A DNA stretch of 64,000 nt from Clostridium sp. 12(A) (GTDB lineage: Bacteria > Bacillota > Clostridia > Lachnospirales > Lachnospiraceae). The position numbers and the translations under genes are program-made. The DNA is taken from positions 2,046,001 through 2,110,000 of the forward strand of contig JAGI01000002.1 in assembly GCA_000526575.1 (NCBI GenBank), in the 5' to 3' direction. This document shows positions 46,551 through 55,548 of the stretch, one piece after another. The notes below the pieces were generated by a model, which had not been told where the DNA came from, did no database searches, and worked only from the letters and a program-made list of their open reading frames with translations. How positions within the stretch are numbered: the stretch's first letter is position 1; the number at the start of each line of letters is the position of its first letter.

Positions 46551-46579
46551 ATTACAAAACTGTTACATATAATTATAAT
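46551..46579 (+). promoter_or_regulatory. Promoter with WalR-like box before the second 3D-domain gene
   Basis: On the minus strand 46551-46567 reads TGTAAC, 5 bases, TGTAAT, which fits the WalR consensus TGTWAH-N5-TGTWAH. TATAAT is at 46574-46579 on the plus strand, and the box covers the place of the missing -35 hexamer. YocH, a 3D-domain protein of B. subtilis, is a known WalR target. Confidence 0.55.
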
Positions 46580-46629
46580 AGTGTTAATTTATATTACAGT
46601 TTGTAAAAAAGAAAGGAAGTATTTGTAAT

Positions 46630-47340
46630 ATGCAAAATAGGAAGAACCTTCACCACATTTCTGGAATTTTACTGATGACAATCTTTGTTTTAATAAACAC
46701 ATTAAAAGCCTATGGTAATCCGGTAACCGGTATTATCGACGGTGCGGATGATAAAAATGTCCGGGGCTGGGCATTTAACAGCTCAGAACCAGAATCCACT
46801 TTGCCTGTAAGAGTCATTATCACCAACCAAACAAGCGGCCAGGTGACGGCTGAGCTTGAAACCACTGCTTCCAAACACCGGGAAGATTTAGCCGCACAGG
46901 GAAGCGGAACCGGTAATTATGGATTTGAAGTGACCGTTCCCTGGGATACCTACGAAAATGGCACTTATCTCATTGAAGCCTACGCATCAGGGCAGAAGCT
47001 TTCCGGCACCAAGGTATACGGCGTTGGCACTGCGGTTCCTGCTGTTAATCTCCGCTCCATCGGTACATTTAAAACAACCGCCTACTGTCCCTGCAGGCAG
47101 TGCTCCGGCAAATGGGGCGGCCGCACCAGCACAGGAACCATTGCTGCTGCCAATCATACCATCTCTGTGGACCCAAGAGTCATTCCTTATGGAAGCAAAC
47201 TCATGATAGGCGGTGTTATTTATACCGCGGAGGACTGCGGTGGCGGCGTTAAGGGAAGACATATTGATATTTTCTTTAATACCCACGGAGAGACCCGTTT
47301 TTATGGCACGAGAAGCATGGAGGTCTTTTTAGTCCAGTAG
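46630..47340 (+). CDS. Secreted 3D-domain protein with N-terminal beta-sandwich domain
   Basis: The 236-residue protein has a signal peptide (residues 1-about 29, ending LKAYGN), an Ig-like/carbohydrate-binding-type domain (residues about 33-130: GADDKNVRGWAFNSSEPESTLPVRVIITNQ and YGFEVTVPWDTYENGTYLIEAYASG) and a C-terminal 3D domain (FKTTAYCPCRQCSGKWGGRTSTG, then GSKLMIGGVIYTAEDCGGGVKGRHIDIFF). The CxxCS insert is of the type seen in YocH-like hydrolases. It is probably a cell-wall hydrolase that acts outside the cell. It is the second such gene in a row, probably a diverged duplicate with an extra domain. GAAAGGAAG precedes the ATG. Confidence 0.87.
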   Translation: MQNRKNLHHISGILLMTIFVLINTLKAYGNPVTGIIDGADDKNVRGWAFNSSEPESTLPVRVIITNQTSGQVTAELETTASKHREDLAAQGSGTGNYGFEVTVPWDTYENGTYLIEAYASGQKLSGTKVYGVGTAVPAVNLRSIGTFKTTAYCPCRQCSGKWGGRTSTGTIAAANHTISVDPRVIPYGSKLMIGGVIYTAEDCGGGVKGRHIDIFFNTHGETRFYGTRSMEVFLVQ

Positions 47341-47431
47341 AATAGAAGTAACACCATATTTTTAGAATAAGCTGTAAGCAATTGTGAGGTATTAACCTAC
47401 ATTACCTGAGTATACAATGAGGTTATGAAAA

Positions 47432-47477
47432 GGCACAGAACACAAAGAATGGTTTCTCTTTGCGTTCTGTGCCCTTT
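47432..47477 (+). terminator. Intrinsic terminator after the second 3D-domain gene
   Basis: GGCACAGAAC (47432-47441) pairs with GTTCTGTGCC (47464-47473), with CAAAGA/TCTTTG inside, then a T-rich tail. Confidence 0.8.
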
Positions 47478-47789
47478 CTCTATTCTTACAAATAAGAATA
47501 TATCACCAAATCGCTCTACAGCTTTTCCGTTTTATGAGAAGTTATTCCCTCCCATACGCTACACGCTCATATCTCATATCTCATATACAAATACATGAAA
47601 TACGTATTGATACCTGGCTGCTGCTTGCAGACTAAAAATCCATTGAAACATTTTTAACATTCTAGAAGATCAACACAAGTATGTGTTATACATATACATT
47701 TAAACGTACATATTCATTTGTATTTACACATGTTTACATGTACATGCAACGCGTTCCGCTCTTATATGGATTAACGACCAGTTTAAAGC
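47478..47789. other. Intergenic region between 3D-domain gene and hemW, no gene seen
   Basis: AT-rich, with a short tandem repeat of ATCTCAT around 47566-47584 and many TACATRT-like words (47690-47750). No frame with a ribosome site and no clear terminator of hemW were found. Confidence 0.5.
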
Positions 47790-49004
47790 TTATAACAGGA
47801 ACTGACTCATCGCATAATTGCTGACATCAATTCCGTGGGAAGTCAGTTTGTAATAACCATCTTTAAATTCCATCAGCCCCTCCCGCTCCAGCTTATCCAG
47901 CACCTGACCATAGACATTACGGATATTCTGACCGAAATTGCTGACAAAGTCATGGGCAGATACCCCACTGGTCAGCCTAAGCCCCAGGAACATGTACTCT
48001 TCCATCTTTTCCTCTATGGAGAGACGTTCTAATTCCTGTCTCAGTGCCTGGGTAAATCCCTCGTCCTGATCAAACCTGGCATTGCGGTAATCACTTAAAT
48101 CCGTGGTATTGTGAAAGCGGCAGCCATTCATATAGGAAGATGCACCAAGTCCAAGACCAAGGTATTCAATTCCGGTCCAGTAGCCAATGTTGTGGCGGCA
48201 TTCATACCCTTTTTTAGAGTAATTGGAGATTTCGTACCGTTCGTATCCCTGTTCCATTAAGAATTCCTGGGTGAGATAATACATCTCCCTTTCCGAATCC
48301 TCATCAGGAAGGTCCGGCAATGCCATCAGACGTTTTCGCTCTTCCTTTGTCATGGAATAGCTTTCCATTTCCACATGATCGCCATATCTGTCATAATAGG
48401 GAGTCCCCTCTTCTATGATAAGGCTGTAAGCAGAAATGTGCTCGGGCTTTAACATGGTGACCTTTTTTAAGGTATTCTTCCAGGAATCCACCGTTTGCCC
48501 TGGAATGGCTGAAATCAGATCCACGTTCACGTTATCAAAGCCTGCCATCCGCACTCTCTGAAAGCTTTTTAAGAACTCATCATAGGTATGAATTCTGCCA
48601 AGATAACGAAGCTCTTTGTCATCTGCGGATTGAAGGCCCATGCTGATGCGGTTGACTCCGGCTTTGCGGTAGCTTAAAAGCGCTTCCTGAGTCACGGTGC
48701 CTGGATTGGCCTCCATGGTAATCTCTGCATCGGGAAGAATGTCAAAATGGGTATTTAAGGCGTTTAAGACAGCTTCCATATCTTCTGTCTTTAATATAGA
48801 AGGAGTGCCTCCTCCTATGAATACACTGACTACCTGGTATTCTTTCGCAAAGGCACTCTGGTATTCTATTTCTTCTATTAATTTCTCCGTGTAATCCCTC
48901 TGTGTCCGTTCGTTTCCCGGAAAGGAAAGAAAATCGCAGTACGCGCATTTGCGGGAGCAAAATGGGATATGCACGTAAATCTCCAAACTTTTTTTATTCA
49001 TCAT
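47790..49004 (-). CDS. hemW: Radical SAM protein HemW (haem chaperone / coproporphyrinogen oxidase-like)
   Basis: The 404-residue protein has the radical SAM cluster CSRKCAYC at residues 16-23 after LEIYVHIPF, the [12 protein letters not shown] and [25 protein letters not shown] segments, and the HemW-type C-terminal region ([35 protein letters not shown] in outline). HemW proteins bind haem and do not oxidise coproporphyrinogen III. The start overlaps the last 11 bases of lepA, the common lepA-hemW order. Confidence 0.92.
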   Translation of the reverse strand: MMNKKSLEIYVHIPFCSRKCAYCDFLSFPGNERTQRDYTEKLIEEIEYQSAFAKEYQVVSVFIGGGTPSILKTEDMEAVLNALNTHFDILPDAEITMEANPGTVTQEALLSYRKAGVNRISMGLQSADDKELRYLGRIHTYDEFLKSFQRVRMAGFDNVNVDLISAIPGQTVDSWKNTLKKVTMLKPEHISAYSLIIEEGTPYYDRYGDHVEMESYSMTKEERKRLMALPDLPDEDSEREMYYLTQEFLMEQGYERYEISNYSKKGYECRHNIGYWTGIEYLGLGLGASSYMNGCRFHNTTDLSDYRNARFDQDEGFTQALRQELERLSIEEKMEEYMFLGLRLTSGVSAHDFVSNFGQNIRNVYGQVLDKLEREGLMEFKDGYYKLTSHGIDVSNYAMSQFLL

Positions 49005-50808
49005 CTAATTTCAGTACGCTCATAAATGCCTTCTGCGGTATCTCAACGTTACCGACCTGGCGCATACGTTTTTTACCTTCTTTCTGTTTTTCCAGAAGTT
49101 TTTTCTTACGTGAAATATCACCGCCATAGCATTTGGCAAGAACGTCTTTTCGCATGGCCTTAACGGTCTCGCGGGCTATGATCTTACCGCCGATAGCAGC
49201 CTGAATGGGAATTTCAAAAAGCTGTCTTGGAATCTCATCTTTTAACTTCTCACACATTCTTCTGCCTCTATCGTAGGCTGATTCTGCATGAACAATAAAG
49301 GAAAGAGCATCGACTTCTTCTTTGTTAACTAAAATGTCCAGCTTCACTAGCTCAGAACGCTCATAGCCTTTTAATTCATAATCAAAGGAAGCGTAACCTT
49401 TGGAACGGGACTTTAATGCGTCAAAGAAATCGTAAATGATTTCATTTAACGGAAGTTCATATTTTAATAAAGCTCTTGTAGTCTCCATATATTCCATGCC
49501 AAGGTAGACCCCGCGGCGTTCCTGACAAAGAGACATAATGGCCCCAACGAATTCTGTGGTCACCATGATTTCTGCGCTGACAATGGGCTCTTCCATATAA
49601 TCGATTTCGGTTGGATCCGGAAGGTTTGATGGGTTTGTAAGCTCCAGCTTCTCCCCATTTCTTTTATAAACCCGGTAAACTACGCCTGGGGCTGTGGTTA
49701 CAAGGTCTAAGTTATATTCCCGTTCCAGACGTTCCTGAATTACCTCCAGATGAAGCAGTCCTAAAAATCCGCATCGAAAACCAAATCCAAGGGCAAGAGA
49801 TGTCTCTGGCTCAAAGAAAAGAGATGCATCATTTAGCTGAAGCTTTTCCAGTGCCTCACGAAGGTCATTATAACGGGCACCGTCTGCAGGGTATAAACCG
49901 CAATAAACCATGGAGGTTACTTTTTTATATCCCGGAAGCGCCTCAGTACAAGGTCTTGCCGCATGAGTGATGGTATCACCTACTGCAGTGTCTTTTACAT
50001 TCTTAATGCTGGCGGTGAGATAACCTACCATGCCTGCGCTTAACTGGTCACATGGAATAAACTGTCCGGCACCAAAATATCCTACCTCAACCACGTCTTC
50101 CACGGCTCCTGTAGCCATCATGCGTACTTTATCGCCTTTTTTAACGGTTCCTTCTTTTACTCGGAAGAATACGATGACTCCTTTATAAGAATCATACAAA
50201 GAGTCAAAAATCAGGGCTCTTAAAGGTGCCTCCGGATCCCCCTCCGGGGCAGGAATCTTTTCAACAATCGCTTCCAGAACATCTTCCACATTCAGTCCTG
50301 TTTTTGCAGAAATGCGGGGTGCGTCATGAGCTTCTATACCGATGACATCTTCGATTTCCTGTACGACACGTTCCGGGTCTGCGCTTGGAAGGTCAATTTT
50401 ATTAAGGACAGGGAACACATCTAAGTCATGGTCCAGAGCCATATATACATTGGCAAGGGTCTGGGCTTCTATTCCCTGGGATGCATCTACGACTAAAATT
50501 GCGCCATCACAGGCCGCAAGGCTTCTGGAGACCTCGTAGTTGAAATCCACATGACCTGGTGTGTCAATCATGTTAAAAACGTACTCTTCTCCATCTTTAG
50601 CTTTGTATACGGTACGAACGGACTGGGCCTTGATGGTGATTCCTCTCTCTCGTTCCAAATCCATGTTGTCAAGGACCTGAGCCTGCATCTCTCTGCTGGT
50701 GAGCAGTCCGGTTTTCTCTATAATTCTGTCTGCAAGGGTTGACTTCCCGTGATCAATATGAGCGATTATACAAAAATTGCGAATCTTATTCTGCTGGGCA
50801 GCTGCCAT
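48994..50808 (-). CDS. lepA: Elongation factor 4 (LepA)
   Basis: The 604-residue GTPase has the G1 loop [16 protein letters not shown]2 region [21 protein letters not shown] (G3) and NKIDLP (G4), and the LepA-specific C-terminal domain ([48 protein letters not shown] in outline; and [25 protein letters not shown]). It remodels stalled or early ribosomes. AGGAGTTTACTTT precedes the ATG. Confidence 0.97.
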   Translation of the reverse strand: MAAAQQNKIRNFCIIAHIDHGKSTLADRIIEKTGLLTSREMQAQVLDNMDLERERGITIKAQSVRTVYKAKDGEEYVFNMIDTPGHVDFNYEVSRSLAACDGAILVVDASQGIEAQTLANVYMALDHDLDVFPVLNKIDLPSADPERVVQEIEDVIGIEAHDAPRISAKTGLNVEDVLEAIVEKIPAPEGDPEAPLRALIFDSLYDSYKGVIVFFRVKEGTVKKGDKVRMMATGAVEDVVEVGYFGAGQFIPCDQLSAGMVGYLTASIKNVKDTAVGDTITHAARPCTEALPGYKKVTSMVYCGLYPADGARYNDLREALEKLQLNDASLFFEPETSLALGFGFRCGFLGLLHLEVIQERLEREYNLDLVTTAPGVVYRVYKRNGEKLELTNPSNLPDPTEIDYMEEPIVSAEIMVTTEFVGAIMSLCQERRGVYLGMEYMETTRALLKYELPLNEIIYDFFDALKSRSKGYASFDYELKGYERSELVKLDILVNKEEVDALSFIVHAESAYDRGRRMCEKLKDEIPRQLFEIPIQAAIGGKIIARETVKAMRKDVLAKCYGGDISRKKKLLEKQKEGKKRMRQVGNVEIPQKAFMSVLKLDDE

Positions 50809-51013
50809 AAAGTAAACTCCTCTTTTCTGATGTTTCTGTCTGGTCCCGGCGCTCTTAATGATTTAAGAGTCAAACCGCCTAAAACCTATGATATCCTTAA
50901 AAATATACCATTAAAATCACGGATTGTCCACTGTGAAAGCATTGAAACACCCTGCAATTCCCTTGGAAAAATAAGGACGATTGTTTGTATACACATCATA
51001 CCACTATTTTCGC

Positions 51014-51042
51014 TTGCAAATACAATAATTATGTATTAGAAT
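51014..51042 (+). promoter_or_regulatory. Promoter of a predicted antisense RNA
   Basis: TTGCAA (51014-51019), 17 bases, TAGAAT (51037-51042) on the plus strand, with no coding frame downstream. It points towards the small hydrophobic-peptide gene on the opposite strand. Confidence 0.5.
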
Positions 51043-51048
51043 AATAGT

Positions 51049-51146
51049 AAAGGAACAACCGCCCCAACACAAGGGGTTGACCAAATACGAAGAATAGAAA
51101 TCCCATCCTTATGACTCGGCAAAGTTTACAAGGGTGGTTTTTCTTT
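51049..51146 (+). ncRNA. Predicted small RNA, candidate antitoxin RNA
   Basis: About 95-100 bases between a sigma-A-like promoter and a terminator. It contains a hairpin (CAACC-G-CCCC with GGGGTTG, about 51056-51078) and ends in CCATCCTT (51103-51110) pairing with AAGGGTGG (51130-51137), followed by TTTTTCTTT. It converges on the 27-residue peptide gene at 51175-51258, so it would be complementary to the 3' end of that mRNA, the layout of txpA/RatA-type type I toxin-antitoxin pairs. Confidence 0.45.
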
Positions 51147-51174
51147 GCCTGTTACCAGGACTTTTTGAAAAACT

Positions 51175-51258
51175 CTACTTACAATTATAAAAAATAAAGG
51201 TAAGCAATGCTAAAATGAAAGAACCAAAAGCCATAATGTCTTTAAAGTCATATTTCAT
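51175..51258 (-). CDS. 27-residue hydrophobic peptide, holin-like toxin candidate
   Basis: The frame codes for a peptide that starts MKYDFKDIMAFGSF and continues with a hydrophobic run to FIFYNCK: a short charged N-terminus, one membrane helix (residues about 8-23) and a lysine end. A very strong site, GGGAGGTGG, is 5 bases before the ATG, which is rare for chance frames. The pattern fits the putative holin-like toxins of type I systems. No similar peptide is seen elsewhere in the window. The frame is too short for statistics to help, so the call rests on the ribosome site, the composition and the opposing RNA. Confidence 0.6.
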   Translation of the reverse strand: MKYDFKDIMAFGSFILALLTFIFYNCK

Positions 51259-51330
51259 ACGCACCACCTCCCATCTATGTAGTGATGGAAGGCCAACACC
51301 CTCGCAGTGACACGATTGTTCCATAAGATT

Positions 51331-51359
51331 ATGGTAACATATCCCATTTTCAAGTGCAA
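51331..51359 (-). promoter_or_regulatory. Possible promoter of the small-peptide gene
   Basis: On the minus strand TTGCAC (51354-51359), 17 bases, TACCAT (51331-51336), about 70 bases upstream of the ATG. The -10 is only a fair match. Confidence 0.35.
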
Positions 51360-51380
51360 TTATTATTTACAAATGAAATA

Positions 51381-51394
51381 GCCAAAATTTTGGC
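51381..51394. repeat. 14-base perfect palindrome
   Basis: GCCAAAATTTTGGC, 125 bases upstream of the small-peptide gene and 100 bases after spoIIP's terminator region begins. It could be an operator or a weak terminator; nothing else supports either. Confidence 0.4.
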
Positions 51395-51435
51395 ATCTTA
51401 ATTTTCAGATAGAAATGTCATAAATCAGCGATTAT

Positions 51436-51486
51436 AAAAAGGCCGGAAACCTGATAGAATACAGATTTCCGGCCTTACCATATTTA
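51436..51486 (-). terminator. Intrinsic terminator after spoIIP
   Basis: AAGGCCGGAAA (51439-51449) pairs perfectly with TTTCCGGCCTT (51476-51486); TTTTTATAAT follows on the minus strand. Confidence 0.88.
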
Positions 51487-51495
51487 TTCCATATT

Positions 51496-52905
51496 CTAGT
51501 TTCCCTGTAGTACCATATCCAAAATTTCTGCTAATGGGTCCATGGCATTTAGGGCTTCCTGATATGTATTAGTCTGGGCTCCTACTTCTATTAACGCAGA
51601 CCTTGCCCTTAAATGCTGGTTATAGCGAAGTCCCTTTATGTATATCTTTCTTGTTAGATTTGGAAAATAAGCGGCTGCATCCAGCTGCATCTGGAAGCTG
51701 AAAGCCAGATTTTGTTCCCGATATGGGTTTGCCAGGTATTCGATTGGGCCTTCCGGCGTCTGGCTGACACCGTTAAAGAACATCAGGGGAGCTGTGGGCT
51801 TTCCATTGACCTGATTGACCATATGAAGGCTTTCATTGACTCCATCTCTGTGAACATCGAGAACCACTTCTATAGAAGGATTTTTTTGAAGGATTCCTGT
51901 GATTCCGTCCAGGGCATAGGTATAGGCTTTATTTCGGTCCAGTTTTCCATTTTGCAAATCGTAGACTGTGGTATCGTGAATGACATTATAACCCTTATCT
52001 GTGAGAAGCTTTGTTAAATAGTTGCCCAGCCCCACAACCGTTGCATCTGGTTTTGATGGCCCATGGTCCGCATATTCCTCTTGGGAATGGGTGTGATAGA
52101 TAAGAATCTGGGGTTTGTCATTCCCCCCCTTTAAGGTAAAATCCTCTGCCAGGAATTGATCGGCCTTCATTAAGTCCCTGCCTGCCGTGGTGGATGTATG
52201 AACGCTGTAAAAATGCTTCATCATATAATCATAATCAACCAGCTGTTCTTTTAAATATGTAGTTCCTACAATGGGCCAGATGCTGCTGGAAGCGCAGGTT
52301 AATGTGTCATTTTTCGTTACCGAAGAGTTATGCTCCTTCACCGGACCAGTGTTTCCAGCTGGTTCCTGGGAAGCGGCTGCCTGATCAGCCCCTCCACTGT
52401 TATCACCCGCATTTGCATGTTCTCCTCCTGCATTGGCAGCCGGGATTCCGGGATTTACAGATCCGTCTTCTCCACTTTCCTCTCCTCCGTCATAAAGAAG
52501 AAAACCATGCTCTTCATAAAATTTACCGCTTTCTATATAGCCTCGATAGGATGGATCCGCTTCTTCATAGTCAATGTCTCCCTTTTTCGTATCACCGGAG
52601 TAGCGGTAAAGAGGAGACTGGCTAACTAAAAAATGAAACAGCGCACTTCCTATGGATTCATTTTTTTTATCTATACTGCCTTTACTATTTTCTTCGTCCC
52701 ACACGACCGCAGGATACTGGTGTCTCCAGATATAGGAGACACCAAAGCCAGCGCCCTCTTTTACCAGCGACTCTGCTTTACTTAAATCTGCCTTTTTTCC
52801 AACTTCGGCAGCTTCTTTTATGCCTAAGAAAACAGCCAGAATTAAGATTACTGCGATCATCATGTTTTTGATTATCCGGTTTAGGAAACTGTTTCTTCTA
52901 TTCAT
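51496..52905 (-). CDS. spoIIP: Stage II sporulation protein P
   Basis: The 469-residue protein has a single N-terminal membrane helix (residues about 12-30), a variable middle with a Gly/Ala/Asp-rich linker, and the SpoIIP amidase/endopeptidase domain: PQILIYHTHSQEEYADHG (metal-binding histidine), VVLDVHRDGVNES and NLAFSFQMQLDAAAYFPNLTRKIYIKGLRYNQHL in outline, then ALIEVGAQTNTYQEA. It degrades septal peptidoglycan during engulfment, with SpoIID and SpoIIM. The gene follows gpr by 55 bases, the standard gpr-spoIIP order. It shows that the host forms endospores. Confidence 0.95.
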   Translation of the reverse strand: MNRRNSFLNRIIKNMMIAVILILAVFLGIKEAAEVGKKADLSKAESLVKEGAGFGVSYIWRHQYPAVVWDEENSKGSIDKKNESIGSALFHFLVSQSPLYRYSGDTKKGDIDYEEADPSYRGYIESGKFYEEHGFLLYDGGEESGEDGSVNPGIPAANAGGEHANAGDNSGGADQAAASQEPAGNTGPVKEHNSSVTKNDTLTCASSSIWPIVGTTYLKEQLVDYDYMMKHFYSVHTSTTAGRDLMKADQFLAEDFTLKGGNDKPQILIYHTHSQEEYADHGPSKPDATVVGLGNYLTKLLTDKGYNVIHDTTVYDLQNGKLDRNKAYTYALDGITGILQKNPSIEVVLDVHRDGVNESLHMVNQVNGKPTAPLMFFNGVSQTPEGPIEYLANPYREQNLAFSFQMQLDAAAYFPNLTRKIYIKGLRYNQHLRARSALIEVGAQTNTYQEALNAMDPLAEILDMVLQGN

Positions 52906-52960
52906 AGCCGCCTTCCTGCATTATCATTCTTAATATCCTATGCAGAAAGCCTGGCTTTTA

Positions 52961-53938
52961 CTACGAATCTTCCTGTCCCAAAAATGCCAGATGGATTCCT
53001 TCTGAAATGGTAAAGCTGAGTTCCTTGACTGTTTCATCAATGTCAGGCGGTGTTACATAAAGTGGGCCAAATTCTGGTTCCAGCAGCTCTTTAATGAGAT
53101 TATATTGTTCATCGGAGCTTAACTTTCCTATAAAATCTCCCATGCCCTTTGTTTCCATGCTTTCTGATAATGCCCCGATCATTGCGGAGACGGTATCGTG
53201 AACAATGGCTGCGGCCCCCACAACCGTAGGAACGCCAATCGCCATGACAGGAATTCCAAGGCTGTCTTTTGTCAGGCTGTGCCTGTGATTACCAACTCCA
53301 GAGCCAGGATGAATGCCTGTGTCCGTAAGCTGTATGGTGGTTCCAAGGCGTTTGACGCTCCTGGCTGCCAGGGCATCAATGGCAATAATTAAATCGGGTT
53401 TTGTCTCTTTGATGATTCCTTTTAATATCTCAGCACTTTCCATGCCCGTTTGAGCCATAACGCCTGGTACAATGCCGCTGATGATTGGCATGCTTCTTCC
53501 TTTTAGAAATTCATCACCATACTGTACCTTCAAATGTCTTGTTACCTGCAGGTTATTAAGAACTCTTGGTCCTAAGGAATCTGGTGTTACGGAAGAATTT
53601 CCAAGTCCTGCTACCAGGACATGAAAATCTGGTTTCCTGTATTTTTTCCCCTCCAGGAGATGTTCGATTTGAGAGGCCAGCTCCTCGGACACCTCCCTGT
53701 GATAATCTTCATCTTTCATGGAGAGCTCGTCTGCCTCCAGAGTAATGTAGGTGCCAATGGGCTTTCCCATTGCTTTTTCGCCTTTTTTGTCTAAAATTTT
53801 TACCTCTGTCATTTTAATTCGGCTGCCGGATCTGTGCCATTCCCTCAAAGAAACGCCGGATATTTCTCCGCCGTCACCAGGAAAGCTTTCCTTCTCCTCC
53901 ACCGCGAGGTCTGTACGCACTTCAAATGTGTTTTCCAT
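52961..53938 (-). CDS. gpr: GPR germination endopeptidase
   Basis: The 325-residue protein is the A25 peptidase that breaks down small acid-soluble spore proteins on germination. Its N-terminus carries the propeptide cleavage pattern VRTDLAVEE, matching the self-processing site of GPR zymogens. The core includes VAGLGNSSVTPDSLGPRVLNNLQVTRHL, GIVPGVMAQTGMESAEILKGI and DLIIAIDALAARSVKRLGTTIQLTDTGIHPGSGVGN in outline. GGAAAGGAGG precedes the ATG. It is probably made in the forespore; I could not define a clear sigma-G promoter. Confidence 0.95.
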   Translation of the reverse strand: MENTFEVRTDLAVEEKESFPGDGGEISGVSLREWHRSGSRIKMTEVKILDKKGEKAMGKPIGTYITLEADELSMKDEDYHREVSEELASQIEHLLEGKKYRKPDFHVLVAGLGNSSVTPDSLGPRVLNNLQVTRHLKVQYGDEFLKGRSMPIISGIVPGVMAQTGMESAEILKGIIKETKPDLIIAIDALAARSVKRLGTTIQLTDTGIHPGSGVGNHRHSLTKDSLGIPVMAIGVPTVVGAAAIVHDTVSAMIGALSESMETKGMGDFIGKLSSDEQYNLIKELLEPEFGPLYVTPPDIDETVKELSFTISEGIHLAFLGQEDS

Positions 53939-53996
53939 TTTTTCCTCCTTTCCAGCTTTTATAGGGTATTTTCTGCAAAAAAGCAGGAATTATGTA

Positions 53997-54025
53997 TTGA
54001 CATATGGGACGAAATTCGTTAGAAT
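53997..54025 (+). promoter_or_regulatory. rpsT promoter
   Basis: TTGACA (53997-54002), 17 bases, TAGAAT (54020-54025), about 85 bases upstream of the rpsT start. The long leader leaves room for translational control by S20 itself. Confidence 0.75.
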
Positions 54026-54115
54026 ACAAAGGTATGTTTACATTGAACTGTCCGTGTCCAGACTTTGATGCAAAACAAAGAATAATCATATATCAGTATA
54101 TTGGAGGTGTACAGA

Positions 54116-54379
54116 TTGGCTAACATTAAATCTGCTAAAAAAAGAATCTTAGTTAACGAGACTAAGGCTGCAAGAAACAAAGCGATCAGATCCAAAGTGA
54201 AGACATCTATTAAGAAGGTAGACGCTGCTATTATTGCCGGTGACAAGGCTGCTGCCCAGGCATCTTTAATCAGCGCTATCACAGAGATCGACAAGGCTAC
54301 AACTAAAGGCGTTTATCATAAGAACAACGCTTCCAGAAAAGTATCCAGAATCTCTAAAGCTGTTAACGCAATGGCTTAA
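54116..54379 (+). CDS. rpsT: 30S ribosomal protein S20
   Basis: The protein begins (M)ANIKSAKKRILVNETKAARNKAIRSKVKTSIKKV in outline and ends ASRKVSRISKAVNAMA: 87 residues of helical, lysine-rich S20. The true start is TTG 54116, ten bases after GGAGGTG; an ATG at 54101 would add five residues and overlap that site. TTG starts for rpsT are known in other bacteria and often go with autoregulation. It binds 16S rRNA in the 30S body. It is a single gene between gpr and the phage region. Confidence 0.97.
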   Translation: MANIKSAKKRILVNETKAARNKAIRSKVKTSIKKVDAAIIAGDKAAAQASLISAITEIDKATTKGVYHKNNASRKVSRISKAVNAMA

Positions 54380-54397
54380 ATTATAGAATAGTACGTG

Positions 54398-54433
54398 ATC
54401 CCATTCAGACTAACCCGCTGAGTGGGATTTTTT
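54398..54433 (+). terminator. Intrinsic terminator after rpsT
   Basis: ATCCCATTCAG (54398-54408) pairs with CTGAGTGGGAT (54418-54428), followed by a run of T. Confidence 0.88.
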
Positions 54434-54479
54434 GTTGTGGTTTATTTTTTTTGATTCTATTTAATTGAGGAATTAAAAT

Positions 54480-54554
54480 AGGCGGGGCTGTTTTAGATAT
54501 CTGCTCCCCCTGCTCACTTGACAGGGGGAGTGATTCCAAATCAGACTCCCGCCT
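54480..54554. terminator. Nested terminator at the end of the phage late operon
   Basis: The inner stem CTCCCCCTG (54504-54512) pairs with CAGGGGGAG (54522-54530). The outer stem AGGCGGG (54480-54486) pairs with CCCGCCT (54548-54554). T-rich sequence follows on both strands. It separates rpsT from the convergent phage genes. Confidence 0.65.
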
Positions 54555-54713
54555 TTTGTATATAGTCTTGATAAAATTTATTTGTTATTATCTATATTAT
54601 CTTTTATTGTTATACTCATTTTTTATATAACCGTATCCATGAGATATAAATTATTATTTGAATTATCTTTTGAATTATTTATATGCGAGAGTACATCTGA
54701 GTATCTCGGTAAT
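54555..54713. other. AT-rich boundary between rpsT and the phage genes
   Basis: The stretch is strongly A/T-rich, with repeated TTATTA and GAATTATCTTTTGAATTATTT-like words. This is where a phage attachment site would be expected, but with only one end of the element visible no direct repeat can be tested. Confidence 0.4.
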
Positions 54714-55547
54714 TCATGATTCAATTTTTAATGCACCTTTGTCATCAGTACTTAAGGAAATGGTTCCTTCCAGCATACTACCGTCTTCTGTGGCCCGATA
54801 TAGCTCATCTTTCCAGATGACCCACTGATCTTTTGCCATGGAGCCGTCACTGGTCAGGTAGTACCATTTTCCATCAGAACCGGTTTTCCAGGTGTCTTTT
54901 ACCATATAGCCTGCGTCATCAAACCAGTACCATTTTTCACCGTCTTTGTACCAGTCGTTTCTTACAGGGTTGCCTGTATCTCCCAGATAGAATTTCCATC
55001 CTTTTTCCTCTTCTACCCAGCCTGACTTTATTTCAGCTGCTGCTACCAGACTGTTTTTAAAGTCCTGCCAGGTATGTTTGGTGTGGTTATATACATAAGG
55101 ATTGGGGCAGATTTTTCCGGTGACGTCGTAGTGGCGAATGACATGATCTTCCTGGACTCCGTATTTTTCCATCAGCATTTTAGTAAGCTTCTCTGCTTCT
55201 CTTACCGTTGCATCTTCAAAATACCAATCCCGGCTGGTATCGGACTGGACGCCTTTGTTTCTGACACACAGCTCGATTCCCAGGCTATTGCTGTTACGGC
55301 ATTCCGGGTGTTTGTAGGTTTTGGCACCGCAATGCCAAGCAATGTTTTTGTCTTCTACGGACTGCCAGATTTCACCGCTAAAGCCTACAAAATAGTGGGC
55401 GCTGGCTCCAATATATTGTGAAGCATAGTATTTACAGTTGGCTTCTGCTCCGCCAAGGGCTCCTACATAATGGATTACGATATATTTAATACGGCTGATC
55501 TCGCCGTTTGAATAGTTATATGGTGTTAACAATTGATGGATTTCCAT
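54714..55547 (-). CDS. Phage N-acetylmuramoyl-L-alanine amidase with cell-wall-binding repeats
   Basis: From ATG 55547, after AAGGAAT, 277 residues. The catalytic Amidase_2 domain comes first: RIKYIVIHYVGALGG (first zinc histidine), YFVGFSGEIWQSVEDKNIAWHCG and a C-terminal VIRHYDVTGKICPNP with the second histidine group. Then follow Trp-rich choline/glucan-type repeats (GWVEEEKGWKFYLGDTGNPVRNDWYKDGEKWYWFDDAGYM in outline). It cuts the peptidoglycan stem peptide during lysis. No signal peptide, so it depends on the holin encoded upstream. It matches XlyA of the PBSX module. Confidence 0.92.
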   Translation of the reverse strand: MEIHQLLTPYNYSNGEISRIKYIVIHYVGALGGAEANCKYYASQYIGASAHYFVGFSGEIWQSVEDKNIAWHCGAKTYKHPECRNSNSLGIELCVRNKGVQSDTSRDWYFEDATVREAEKLTKMLMEKYGVQEDHVIRHYDVTGKICPNPYVYNHTKHTWQDFKNSLVAAAEIKSGWVEEEKGWKFYLGDTGNPVRNDWYKDGEKWYWFDDAGYMVKDTWKTGSDGKWYYLTSDGSMAKDQWVIWKDELYRATEDGSMLEGTISLSTDDKGALKIES

Positions 55548-55548
55548 A

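Noticed and set aside
47566-47590. Short tandem repeats (ATCTCAT units) and other small A/T repeats as a possible CRISPR array
   Set aside because: The units are 7 bases with no spacers. No cas genes or regular repeat-spacer pattern are seen in the window.
50749-51039. Plus-strand open frame of 96 codons running from the lepA start into the spacer
   Set aside because: It lies antisense to lepA, has no ribosome site, and its composition does not look coding.
54434-54713. Attachment site of the phage next to rpsT
   Set aside because: There is no tRNA gene or duplicated gene end here and the other end of the element is outside the window, so no direct repeat can be tested.
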